Assembly: GCA_041477005.1 (NCBI GenBank)
Contig: JBGOUJ010000506.1
Location: 1 to 5,780 of the forward strand
DNA length: 5,780 nt
Direction: 5' to 3'
Source of the DNA: JBGOUJ01 sp041477005
GTDB taxonomy: Bacteria > Acidobacteriota > Terriglobia > Bryobacterales > JACQDG01
Shown here: positions 1-5,350 of the stretch, piece by piece
Numbering within the stretch: position 1 is the stretch's first letter
Layout of the letters: each line of letters opens with the position of its first letter
The notes under the pieces: model-generated
Told to the model about the DNA's origin: nothing
Database searches by the model: none
Seen by the model: the letters and a program-made list of their open reading frames with translations, nothing else
Made by a program: the position numbers and the translations under genes

Positions 1-1612
1 CAATGTCGGCGTCGGTGACCGCGGCGTCGTCCTTCACCGGCGCCTCGCCGCGGAACTGGCGGCGCCACTCGGTGATGGCGTGGTTCTGCTCGGCCGTCAC
101 CCAGGATGCGATGCCCGGCGCAAGCGGCTGGCCGGTGGGGCGGACGATGAGGAAGCGGTCCAGGAAAGCGTCATCAATGGGACCTTGCAAGCCGTGGCGC
201 TTCCACAGGCCGTCACCGGGGCCGGCCTGCTCGACCACGGTCCACTGCTTTCCCGAGCGGCGGAAGTGCGCCTGCCACGAGCGGTCGCTCATCGGGCCCG
301 GCGCCGTCAGCTTTTGCTCGTCGACTATGACCGTGGGCTTTTGCGTGGCGTCCAGCGGGCAGCCGCCGGCGCCGATCTCCAGCGAGAAGGCCGTGACGTT
401 GCTGCTCGAGACGTGGACGGTGTGGTCGTCCGCAATCCGGGCGTCGAGGCGGGCGCGCTCCCAATGCTTCTCCAGCCCGTCGGCGATCACCCATTTCATC
501 CGGTTGTAGGCCAGGGTCCAGGTGGTGAAGCGCACCTGACGGGGATAGGGGTCGCGTCCGCGCTGCGCGATGGCGTCGATGAGGCGGTTGATCTCGACCT
601 TGGCGTCGGGGTGGTAGCGGTGAGGGGTCTGGGGGCCGATGACGTGAGTCATGCGCATGCCCTCGGCGGCCAGGGCTCGCTCCATGACGTCGGCGGCCTG
701 CTTCTGGGCGTCGATTTCGCCGCTGTAGGCCACGGTGGGGCAGTTGAAGAGATTGACCGCGTATTCGGTGGCGTTGTAAAGATGCCAGAGCTTCTGCTCC
801 CACCAGGGCAGGGCTGCGGCGTCCTTGGCCGAGATGTGGAGGAACTCCGGCGTCTCGCTGAAGCCCGCGCCGGGCGCCGCCGCGGCCCATTCGCCGGCGT
901 AGTGCGTGGCGAAGTGCCAGACGGCCGCCCCGCCCATGCTGAAGCCGCGGACCACGATGCGGTTCTCGTCGACCGGGTATTGCCGCTTGACGGCATCCAG
1001 CGCCTCGAACAGGTCCACTTCGCCGGCCAGCTTGTTGGCGTTGCAGTAGCGGCCGTAGAGATGCAGGACGATGGTGTTGGGCGGCGTGAACTCGCCCGGA
1101 TTGCGCTGGCGGTCGTAGAGGAAGTTCACCTCGCTCAACGTTTCGCTGCGGCCGTGGAACCAGGCGTCGAGGCGCCAGCGATGGGGCCGGTCCGGCGAGT
1201 AGGTGGGCGGGACCACCAAGCCATAGGGCTGGACGCTGCCGTCGATCTTCGAGACGTAGCCGCGGACCACCAGGCCGGTCGCGGCGGTCCAGGAGGCATG
1301 ACCCTCGGCGAGCAGCGCGGCGCGGGCCTGGCCCTGCTTCAGCAGTTCCTTGGCGTGCGCGGTCTCCTCGGGCTTGAAGAACTCGTTGTATTGCCAGGCG
1401 TAGCGCACCGCGTAGTAGTAGATCTCGACGTCGGGGAGCAGCGGCGAGCCGCGCAGCTTGTCGATGGTGCGGCCGAGATCGGCCAGGCCCGCTTCGAGCT
1501 GGGCGCGGTCGGCGGCCGGCACCGCGACCCCCGGCGGCGGAACGGGACGGACGGCCGCCCCGAACGGCACAGCGGCGGCCAGGACCAGCAGGATCGGCAG
1601 TATGGGTCTCAT
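1..1612 (-). CDS. Secreted prolyl-oligopeptidase-family serine hydrolase, 3' end beyond the window
   Basis: The protein reads from ATG at 1612 leftwards and is still open at base 1 after 537 codons, so its C-terminus is missing. Residues 1-20 (MRPILPILLVLAAAVPFGAA) form a Sec-type signal peptide, so export is expected. An N-terminal helical region precedes the alpha/beta-hydrolase domain. The nucleophile is Ser225 in GFSMGG. The likely acid is Asp301 in SGEID, and the likely base is His331 in TPHRYH. Their order and spacing fit the S9/dienelactone-hydrolase fold. Peptide or ester bonds are plausible substrates; none is identified. Other long frames over this stretch are Arg/Pro/Gly-rich and lack these motifs. 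No strong ribosome-binding site precedes the ATG; a GGGA lies about 8 bases upstream. The gene diverges from the 93-residue gene. Family assignment is firm; the physiological role is unknown. Confidence 0.88.
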   Translation of the reverse strand, partial: MRPILPILLVLAAAVPFGAAVRPVPPPGVAVPAADRAQLEAGLADLGRTIDKLRGSPLLPDVEIYYYAVRYAWQYNEFFKPEETAHAKELLKQGQARAALLAEGHASWTAATGLVVRGYVSKIDGSVQPYGLVVPPTYSPDRPHRWRLDAWFHGRSETLSEVNFLYDRQRNPGEFTPPNTIVLHLYGRYCNANKLAGEVDLFEALDAVKRQYPVDENRIVVRGFSMGGAAVWHFATHYAGEWAAAAPGAGFSETPEFLHISAKDAAALPWWEQKLWHLYNATEYAVNLFNCPTVAYSGEIDAQKQAADVMERALAAEGMRMTHVIGPQTPHRYHPDAKVEINRLIDAIAQRGRDPYPRQVRFTTWTLAYNRMKWVIADGLEKHWERARLDARIADDHTVHVSSSNVTAFSLEIGAGGCPLDATQKPTVIVDEQKLTAPGPMSDRSWQAHFRRSGKQWTVVEQAGPGDGLWKRHGLQGPIDDAFLDRFLIVRPTGQPLAPGIASWVTAEQNHAITEWRRQFRGEAPVKDDAAVTDADI

Positions 1613-1648
1613 AGAAGAGTCCCATCTTACCTCTGCACCGGCCCGGCA

Positions 1649-1678
1649 GGGGGTATGCCCTCGCCGAGCATTACCCCC
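1649..1678. promoter_or_regulatory. Imperfect hairpin/operator-like inverted repeat in divergent spacer
   Basis: GGGGGTATGC (1649-1658) pairs with GCATTACCCCC (1668-1678), leaving a single bulged base and a 9-base loop. Overlapping both arms is a 10-base direct repeat, CCCGGCAGGG, at 1642-1651 and 1676-1685. It lies in the only spacer between the divergent hydrolase and the 93-residue gene. A site shared by both promoters is therefore plausible. There is no T-tract, so a terminator is unlikely. Regulatory function is inferred from position and symmetry only. Confidence 0.35.
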
Positions 1679-1702
1679 GGCAGGGCGGGCGGCTGCGTGG
1701 AA

Positions 1703-1711
1703 TGATAAAAT
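1703..1711 (+). promoter_or_regulatory. Extended -10 promoter for the 93-residue gene
   Basis: TGATAAAAT carries a TG-N motif followed by TAAAAT, five of six matches to TATAAT. No recognisable -35 lies 17 bases upstream, where the sequence is G-rich, as is acceptable for an extended -10. Only seven bases separate the hexamer from the ATG at 1719, which puts the expected transcription start at or next to the start codon. Confidence 0.5.
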
Positions 1712-1718
1712 TCCTGGG

Positions 1719-2000
1719 ATGGCCTTCGAATCCGACAAGCTGATGTTCGAGATCTATCGGGAGAAGACTTACACCGGCAAGTACCGGGTGGTCTACTACA
1801 CCGAGCTGGACGATCACAACAAGGAGTGGGAGATCAACCGCGCCATGGCGGGCGAAAGCTTCTACGACGGGTTCCTGAAGAACCACCGTGCCGATGAGGG
1901 CAAGCAGATCATCGACCAGTTGCTGGAGCGCCTGAACCAGGGCGAGAAGATCGATTCCGCCCAGGTGGGCGAAGCGCTCAAGGATTACGCGACCACGTGA
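1719..2000 (+). CDS. Small hypothetical protein, 93 aa
   Basis: ATG at 1719 to TGA at 1998-2000. The product starts MAFESDKLMFEIYREKTYTG and is charged and soluble-looking, with no signal peptide, membrane segment or Cys cluster. The first half is rich in Tyr and alternating hydrophobics (KYRVVYYTELDDHNKEWEI), suggesting beta strands. The second half (IIDQLLERLNQGEKI and on) looks helical. I do not recognise the family. The frame stays open upstream to about 1458, but no start codon lies close by and composition becomes protein-like only from 1719. There is no Shine-Dalgarno sequence before this ATG, and the extended -10 ends only seven bases before it. The next gene starts about 40 bases downstream on the same strand, so co-transcription is possible. 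Confidence 0.8.
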   Translation: MAFESDKLMFEIYREKTYTGKYRVVYYTELDDHNKEWEINRAMAGESFYDGFLKNHRADEGKQIIDQLLERLNQGEKIDSAQVGEALKDYATT

Positions 2001-2005
2001 TCCGG

Positions 2006-2021
2006 GCCGGGGCGCCCCGGC
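2006..2021. repeat. 16-base perfect GC palindrome between two plus-strand genes
   Basis: GCCGGGGCGCCCCGGC is a perfect palindrome beginning six bases after the stop of the 93-residue gene. As RNA it could fold into a six-pair GC stem with a GCGC loop. No U-tract follows, so it is not a standard intrinsic terminator. It could attenuate read-through, stabilise an mRNA end, or be a chance product of high GC. Confidence 0.35.
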
Positions 2022-2040
2022 GTGGCTTGGGCCAAATCCC

Positions 2041-2562
2041 TTGAATATTCTCCGGCAGCCGTCGCTCTCCGAGGCGCAGTATGTCGGCTGCGTGTCGGCG
2101 TTCGTGGATGCATTGGCGGGCGAGCTGAATGCGGCGGCCGCGTTTCTGAAGCGCCTCGAAGGCAGCGGGAAGGGGAGCGGCTTCACTTACGAGATTGGTC
2201 TCGACCGCGGCCGTTACGGGGCGCTGGTTGTGCTCGATCGCTGGCGGCACTTGAGCGCCGCTTTCGGCCCGCACCTGCGCCCGGGCGTGCGCGATCCGGC
2301 CCTGGGCGATCTGATCGAGGAAGCCGAGCGGCGGGTTACGGCGGGCGAGACGATTCTGGCGCGGGTCAACGAGATGATCGACGCCGCCGGCGGCTATCCA
2401 CCGGAGATGGTCGAGGCTGCTCTGCTCGGCTTCCAGCAGGTCCAGCGGATTTTCCAGCAAGAGAGCGATCTCGCGGAGAGGGCCGCCCGGCTCGGCCCTC
2501 TGATGCCCGAAGAGCAAAAGGCCGCCCGGACGCTGTTCCTGGCCGACCTGGCGCAGCGTTGA
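2041..2562 (+). CDS. Hypothetical protein, about 173 aa, start uncertain
   Basis: The frame runs from TTG at 2041 to TGA at 2560-2562. The product is predominantly helical and rich in Ala, Glu and Leu, for example LNAAAAFLKRLEG and LGDLIEEAERRVTAGETI. A short strand-like segment (YGALVVLDRWRHL) lies between them, about residues 60-72. There is no signal peptide or membrane segment, and I recognise no catalytic motif or family. No ATG is available in frame near the 5' end; TTG 2041 gives the longest reading, and a GTG near 2092 is an alternative. Neither has a clear ribosome-binding site. The opposite strand also stays open here but gives an Arg/Pro-rich product typical of an antisense shadow. 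The gene follows the 93-residue gene on the same strand, with a GC palindrome between them. It is followed by the tRNA gene. Confidence 0.65.
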   Translation: MNILRQPSLSEAQYVGCVSAFVDALAGELNAAAAFLKRLEGSGKGSGFTYEIGLDRGRYGALVVLDRWRHLSAAFGPHLRPGVRDPALGDLIEEAERRVTAGETILARVNEMIDAAGGYPPEMVEAALLGFQQVQRIFQQESDLAERAARLGPLMPEEQKAARTLFLADLAQR

Positions 2563-2610
2563 GTCGGGTGCGAGCGAGCGCCGGAAGCCGCGGGGCGGGG
2601 CCGGGGCCGG

Positions 2611-2619
2611 TGTTACAAT
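2611..2619 (+). promoter_or_regulatory. Extended -10 promoter of tRNA-Glu
   Basis: TGTTACAAT is a TG-N extended -10 with hexamer TACAAT, five of six matches to consensus. It lies 16 bases before the mature tRNA 5' end, so the expected transcription start near 2626 leaves a leader of about 10 bases for RNase P to remove. The -35 zone is a G/C-rich run without a match to TTGACA. Confidence 0.55.
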
Positions 2620-2635
2620 GTAGGAAGTTCCCGAT

Positions 2636-2710
2636 GGCGCTATCGTCTAAGGGTTAGGACGGAGCCCTCTCAAGGCTCAAATACGGGTTCGAATCCCGTT
2701 AGCGCTACCA
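2636..2710 (+). tRNA. tRNA-Glu (anticodon CTC), CCA encoded
   Basis: A full cloverleaf can be drawn. The acceptor arms are 2636-2642 and 2700-2706, with discriminator A at 2707 and encoded CCA at 2708-2710. The D arm starts GTCT at 2645 and closes with AGGAC at 2656-2660, as in bacterial tRNA-Glu. The anticodon stem GAGCC/GGCTC (2662-2666 and 2674-2678) holds the loop CTCTCAA, with CTC at 2669-2671, reading GAG. The T arm ACGGG-TTCGAAT-CCCGT spans 2683-2699. The first acceptor pair is G1.U72, a wobble; all other stem pairs checked are Watson-Crick. A TTTT run follows at 2713-2716. The lower-GC segment begins downstream of this gene's 3' end, a common integration position. Confidence 0.95.
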
Positions 2711-2833
2711 AGTTTTCATAGAGTTGCGGGCTTCAAGTGTGTGCACACGCAACGCGCCAGCAATGGCCGCGCGCGCCGCCCGAAGATGACCGATAGTGAA
2801 CCACCAGGGGGCACATTCTAAACGACTTACGCA

Positions 2834-2862
2834 CGGAGAGCCGAGAAAAGCGAGGCTCTCCG
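2834..2862. repeat. Perfect 9-bp inverted repeat, hairpin-forming
   Basis: CGGAGAGCC (2834-2842) is the exact reverse complement of GGCTCTCCG (2854-2862), with an 11-base A/G-rich loop. No T-tract follows on either strand, so it is not a classical terminator. It could be a protein-binding site, a REP-like element or an RNA structure upstream of the two-gene cassette. Confidence 0.45.
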
Positions 2863-2891
2863 AACGCCAACCGACGCCAGAAGGCAGGGTC

Positions 2892-2920
2892 TTGACGGCG
2901 GGCTACGGTTCGTCCACACT
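2892..2920 (+). promoter_or_regulatory. Weak promoter candidate for the two-gene cassette
   Basis: TTGACG at 2892-2897 matches the -35 consensus in five of six positions. Seventeen bases later CACACT (2915-2920) matches the -10 in only three of six. A start near 2927 would give a leader of about 50 bases before GTG 2977. The only support is the good -35 and its position, so this is tentative. Confidence 0.25.
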
Positions 2921-2976
2921 GAATTCAAAGGACAGTCGGGGAGAGCGACTTTGCCCACGATCCAGCCAGATCTGAG

Positions 2977-3474
2977 GTGGTACACAGAGATCAGTGCTGC
3001 CAAGAACTGTCGCCCCGCTGCCCATTTGCCTCAGTCCATCGCTGCCCGCGCTACTACGCCAGCGTTTCGCTGTTGGGTGAAGTGGGGGTTGCGACGGCGA
3101 TTGATCCAGATGAGGATCAGCGGCTTTTGGAGAACTGGAAGCGATCAGATCTTTGGCCCGTCGTCGCCGAGCAGGCAACCCAAGTAATGGGTCCGGTGGA
3201 TGAACCACGACATTTTCACAAGTTCTGTCCCGAGGTTTCCTTCGATCGCTTCGGCTGGTTCGCTTCCCATCTCGCCTACCATGTGGATGAAATTGACGTG
3301 GACGTGGCCCACCGGAATCTGGAGGCGGAAGGAGCGCACCGAGGCGATTGGCGGTGGACCTGGGCGCTCGTGACGCCGTTGCACTATTCAGAATGCCCGC
3401 TCTACTCCCCGCTGCTGCTCGGCGTTGACGAAATCAAAACGAAAACCCAGATCGGCTTCACCATCCCCAAGTAG
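2977..3474 (+). CDS. Cys-Pro-motif hypothetical protein, possible metal or Fe-S binder, 165 aa
   Basis: The frame runs from GTG 2977 to TAG at 3472-3474. The product has six Cys (7, 8, 15, 23, 84, 140), and four are followed by Pro: CPF, CPR, CPE and CPL. The spacing C15-x7-C23 with single distant Cys at 84 and 140 suggests ligands brought together for zinc or an Fe-S cluster. The body is rich in Trp and acidic residues (WKRSDLWPV, DEIDVDV, DWRWTWAL), with no signal peptide or membrane segment. I do not recognise a named family. GTG 2977 is the only standard start ahead of the first Cys; the frame is open a further 54 bases upstream without ATG, GTG or TTG, so the N-terminus is uncertain. A 24-base gap separates it from the nuclease-like gene, implying one transcript and probably a shared function. 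Confidence 0.72.
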   Translation: MVHRDQCCQELSPRCPFASVHRCPRYYASVSLLGEVGVATAIDPDEDQRLLENWKRSDLWPVVAEQATQVMGPVDEPRHFHKFCPEVSFDRFGWFASHLAYHVDEIDVDVAHRNLEAEGAHRGDWRWTWALVTPLHYSECPLYSPLLLGVDEIKTKTQIGFTIPK

Positions 3475-3498
3475 CGCTTGCCTGCGCTGGGACTTAGA

Positions 3499-4764
3499 AT
3501 GGATACGATGGCGCAGCAGTTTACCCAACGGACTGACTGGGCGGAAGCATTTATCGCGCAATTGGCGAGCCAGCCGCTGATCAGCGAAGGTGTCTACCGC
3601 AGCCCTCAATGGACGGACAAGACGCAAAAGGAAGTCACGGATATTCTCTTGGTTCTCCGAGATCAGGCGTTAGTCTTGTCGCTAAAATGCCAGCAGGCCC
3701 CCGGAACCCGTTCGCTGGAGCGAGAAGCAGCGTGGGCCGCGAAAGCCGCTGCTCACGCACTAAGCCAGATCCAAGGCGGCCTCCGAACCATCGCAAACGG
3801 CACGTATTGGTGTGACCATCCGCGGCGCGGGAAAGTTCAATTCACGCCCGGCGAACTGAAGCCGAGCCACGCGATTGTTTTGGTTGAAACGACCGAACCT
3901 GTAGAGCTACCGGACCAGCTTCCCCTCATGGCGGCCGGCACGCCAGTCTCGTATCTTGGCGCAAGTGATTTTTGCAATCTCGTGGAACAACTTCGGACCC
4001 TTCCTGAGATCGTAACGTATCTGGATGCGCGGAGGACGCTACCAGTGGAATCGCTGCGCGTGATCGGGAAGGAGAGGTCCCTTTTCTCGTACTACCTCCT
4101 CAACGGGGAGCGCTTCACTCAGTGTATTGGCACGGATGACGCCGCCGTCGTCATGGCGGCGCGCGCCGGCGAATTGCGCACGGCCTTAGCCCACAAAGCG
4201 GAAGCGGATCGATATTCTGGATTGATCGAACGCGTGGCGGACTGCTTGGCGGAGCGCAACCCCGAATACCTGAGTGACCTATCCACTGAGGAGCAATCCC
4301 GTTTCGACCCTCCCACGGAGCGGAGGAACTATCTGCGGGTGCAAGAGGAACTGTGTGACCTTCGACTGGCAGAGCGGGCGCTACTCGGGCAGCACTTTGC
4401 CGGGCTCATGGCGAGGGTAGAGACCGCACCGCGTCCGGCGATGTCTTTCACGGCTGTCCATTTGGATAGTAAACCGGATTTCGTGTATGTGTTGGCATCT
4501 GCGCGTGGAGAATCCCGCCCGGAACTGCTCACGCGGGCGCGTACTCTGCTCCTCGGAGCGATGGCTTTCTACGATAAGCGACGCGGCCTTGCAATCGTGG
4601 ACAGAGACGGGACGAACTTTGAAGTTGCTCTTTACTCCGTTCCGTTCCACTCGGTGACGGCCTTTCATGTAGGCGAAAGGTTCTTTGGGAACCTTCGCAT
4701 GAACCATATTCCCGCGACCCTTGTTCCTGAACGGAAGCAGGATCAGACGGGGCTGCTCCGATAG
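3499..4764 (+). CDS. PD-(D/E)XK nuclease-like protein, 421 aa
   Basis: ATG 3499 is chosen because GGGA lies 6 bases upstream; TTG 3478 and ATG 3508 are alternatives. The N-terminal 100 residues resemble the Mrr/NERD-type restriction-endonuclease fold: an opening helix (WAEAFIAQL), Glu30, then E45-V-T-D48 leading strand ILLVL, then strand ALVLSLK with Lys63, then an Ala-rich helix ending in SQIQGGL. In the canonical core the residue two before Lys is Glu or Gln; here it is Ser61. The remaining 300 residues show no motif I recognise; a Glu/Arg-rich helical stretch lies near 225-310 and a strand-rich part (FVYVLASARG, GLAIVDRDG) near 330-370. DNA or RNA cleavage is inferred from the core only. 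G+C drops to about 43-62% in the lines counted, below the flanks. It follows the Cys-Pro gene by 24 bases. Confidence 0.78.
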   Translation: MDTMAQQFTQRTDWAEAFIAQLASQPLISEGVYRSPQWTDKTQKEVTDILLVLRDQALVLSLKCQQAPGTRSLEREAAWAAKAAAHALSQIQGGLRTIANGTYWCDHPRRGKVQFTPGELKPSHAIVLVETTEPVELPDQLPLMAAGTPVSYLGASDFCNLVEQLRTLPEIVTYLDARRTLPVESLRVIGKERSLFSYYLLNGERFTQCIGTDDAAVVMAARAGELRTALAHKAEADRYSGLIERVADCLAERNPEYLSDLSTEEQSRFDPPTERRNYLRVQEELCDLRLAERALLGQHFAGLMARVETAPRPAMSFTAVHLDSKPDFVYVLASARGESRPELLTRARTLLLGAMAFYDKRRGLAIVDRDGTNFEVALYSVPFHSVTAFHVGERFFGNLRMNHIPATLVPERKQDQTGLLR

Positions 4765-4768
4765 CTGA

Positions 4769-4801
4769 CGGCAGTTAATGCCGCCCCGCCTTCGCGGCTT
4801 T
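4769..4801. terminator. Weak hairpin region at the convergent gene ends
   Basis: CGGCA (4769-4773) pairs with TGCCG (4779-4783) around a GTTAA loop, five bases after the nuclease-like gene's stop. A second, competing stem, GCCGC (4780-4784) with GCGGC (4794-4798), is followed by TTT. Only three T's and a short stem make this a weak intrinsic terminator at best. It also overlaps the minus-strand stop at 4775-4777. Confidence 0.35.
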
Positions 4802-4942
4802 GTCAACGTCGCTCCGTGACGCCTTCGCAACATCCTGTGCGCGCAGCTTCACGGTGTCTCGGGGCCCGCCAAATTTCATATGGGGTTGGAAATCTTTTCC
4901 CCAGTTGCGCAGCCCATCCGGCGTCTTCAGCACAACAGTCAC
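4775..4942 (-). CDS. Short ORF, 55 aa, possible gene or 3' gene fragment
   Basis: Reading from GTG at 4942 to TAA at 4775-4777 gives a 55-residue protein beginning MTVVLKTPDGLRNWGKDFQP. It is strongly basic and ends in a Lys/Ala-rich helix (VDKAAKAGRH). Its composition looks far more protein-like than the other two frames here. The GTG overlaps the preceding ORF's TGA as GTGA, the arrangement of translationally coupled genes. The stop lies only 10 bases from that of the convergent nuclease-like gene. I recognise no family. It may instead be the C-terminal end of a longer gene broken by a frameshift or by the in-frame TGA at 4961-4963, just 18 bases before the GTG. It could act as a small nucleic-acid-binding protein, but only its charge suggests this. 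Confidence 0.4.
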   Translation of the reverse strand: MTVVLKTPDGLRNWGKDFQPHMKFGGPRDTVKLRAQDVAKASRSDVDKAAKAGRH

Positions 4943-5268
4943 GCGCGCAAGCGAGCTTCTTCATATGCAGGCTTCCCGATTGAAGGCCTGTAACCGTTTC
5001 GTATATACCGCTGCCTGCTCCAGAAGATCCTCGGCGCGCCCGGCACACCACGGTGCCCAGCGTAGCTGCTCTCCAAGTCGCTCCAACGCCCGCGCGTTTC
5101 GCGAAGGACGATGTTCTCGGCGCCGGTGAGTGCCACCAGCCGGTCTCCGTGCTTGCGCGCAACCTCCCATATCGTCGTCGGCCGCGGTTGCTGCAGTAGG
5201 CGAGCAGAATGCGCTGGTCGCCCCTCGACCACGAGCTCGTAGAGGGTGCGGGCGCCTGGCCGGATCAT
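4939..5268 (-). CDS. Hypothetical 109-aa ORF, possibly a gene remnant
   Basis: ATG at 5268 is preceded by GGAGG at 7 bases spacing, the best ribosome-binding site in the window, and overlaps an upstream stop as ATGA. The product starts MIRPGARTLYELVV and has high third-position G+C. The first 60 residues (to about TGAENIVLRETRGRW) look protein-like; the rest is richer in Arg, Gly and Pro and less convincing. Another frame on the same strand, 4961-5089, also gives a plausible helical segment (RAEDLLEQAAVYTKRLQAF), so a frameshift within this ORF is possible. The stop overlaps the next ORF as GTGA. I recognise no family. Chained overlaps hint at a compact operon such as a toxin-antitoxin pair, but that is inference. 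Confidence 0.35.
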   Translation of the reverse strand: MIRPGARTLYELVVEGRPAHSARLLQQPRPTTIWEVARKHGDRLVALTGAENIVLRETRGRWSDLESSYAGHRGVPGAPRIFWSRQRYIRNGYRPSIGKPAYEEARLRA

Positions 5269-5333
5269 GCCACCACCTCCGCGGCCACCACCTCGACGTT
5301 GCCGACGTCGGCGAAGTGCACTCGGCCCTGCAT
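5265..5333 (-). pseudogene. Short 22-codon frame, likely C-terminal remnant upstream of the ATGA overlap
   Basis: In the frame ending with the TGA that overlaps ATG 5268, the codons from ATG 5333 read MQGRVHFADVGNVEVVAAEVVA. The frame is open further upstream, but that part is a shadow of the Fic-like frame. It may be the tail of a lost upstream gene whose stop was coupled to the next start, or a chance frame. Its last ten residues come from a 15-base tandem duplication (VEVVA-AEVVA). Confidence 0.2.
5269..5298. repeat. 15-base imperfect tandem duplication
   Basis: Two 15-base units starting GCCACCACCTC (plus strand) lie at 5269-5283 and 5284-5298 and match at 13 of 15 positions. On the minus strand each copy contains a GAGGTGGTGG motif, and the copy nearer ATG 5268 supplies the ribosome-binding site of the 109-aa ORF. 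The period is a multiple of three, so it is frame-neutral. Confidence 0.5.
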
Positions 5334-5350
5334 ATCGCGTATGCCGACCC

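Larger units (their letters stand above)
2711..2976. other. Gene-free spacer after the tRNA
   Basis: I see no convincing coding frame in about 265 bases. The stretch holds the palindrome GTGTGCACAC (2739-2748) within an outer GTTGCG/CGCAAC inverted repeat (2723-2728 and 2748-2753), a 9-base-pair hairpin at 2834-2862, and a weak promoter candidate at 2892-2920. The frame of the downstream gene is open back to the TGA at 2920-2922 but offers no standard start before GTG 2977. No second copy of the tRNA 3' end is seen here. Confidence 0.5.

Noticed and set aside
80..1705. A 541-codon plus-strand open frame and a 470-codon minus-strand frame over the hydrolase gene
   Set aside because: Both are by-products of high G+C. 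Their products are Gly/Arg/Pro-rich without motifs, whereas the minus-strand frame from 1612 has a signal peptide and an ordered Ser-Asp-His triad.
1978..2517. A 179-codon minus-strand frame opposite the 173-residue gene
   Set aside because: It is Arg/Pro-rich, overlaps two plus-strand genes and has no start context; it reads as an antisense shadow.
2903..3384. Minus-strand frames opposite the Cys-Pro gene
   Set aside because: Short, without start context, and the plus-strand frame has the consistent Cys-Pro pattern and operon spacing.
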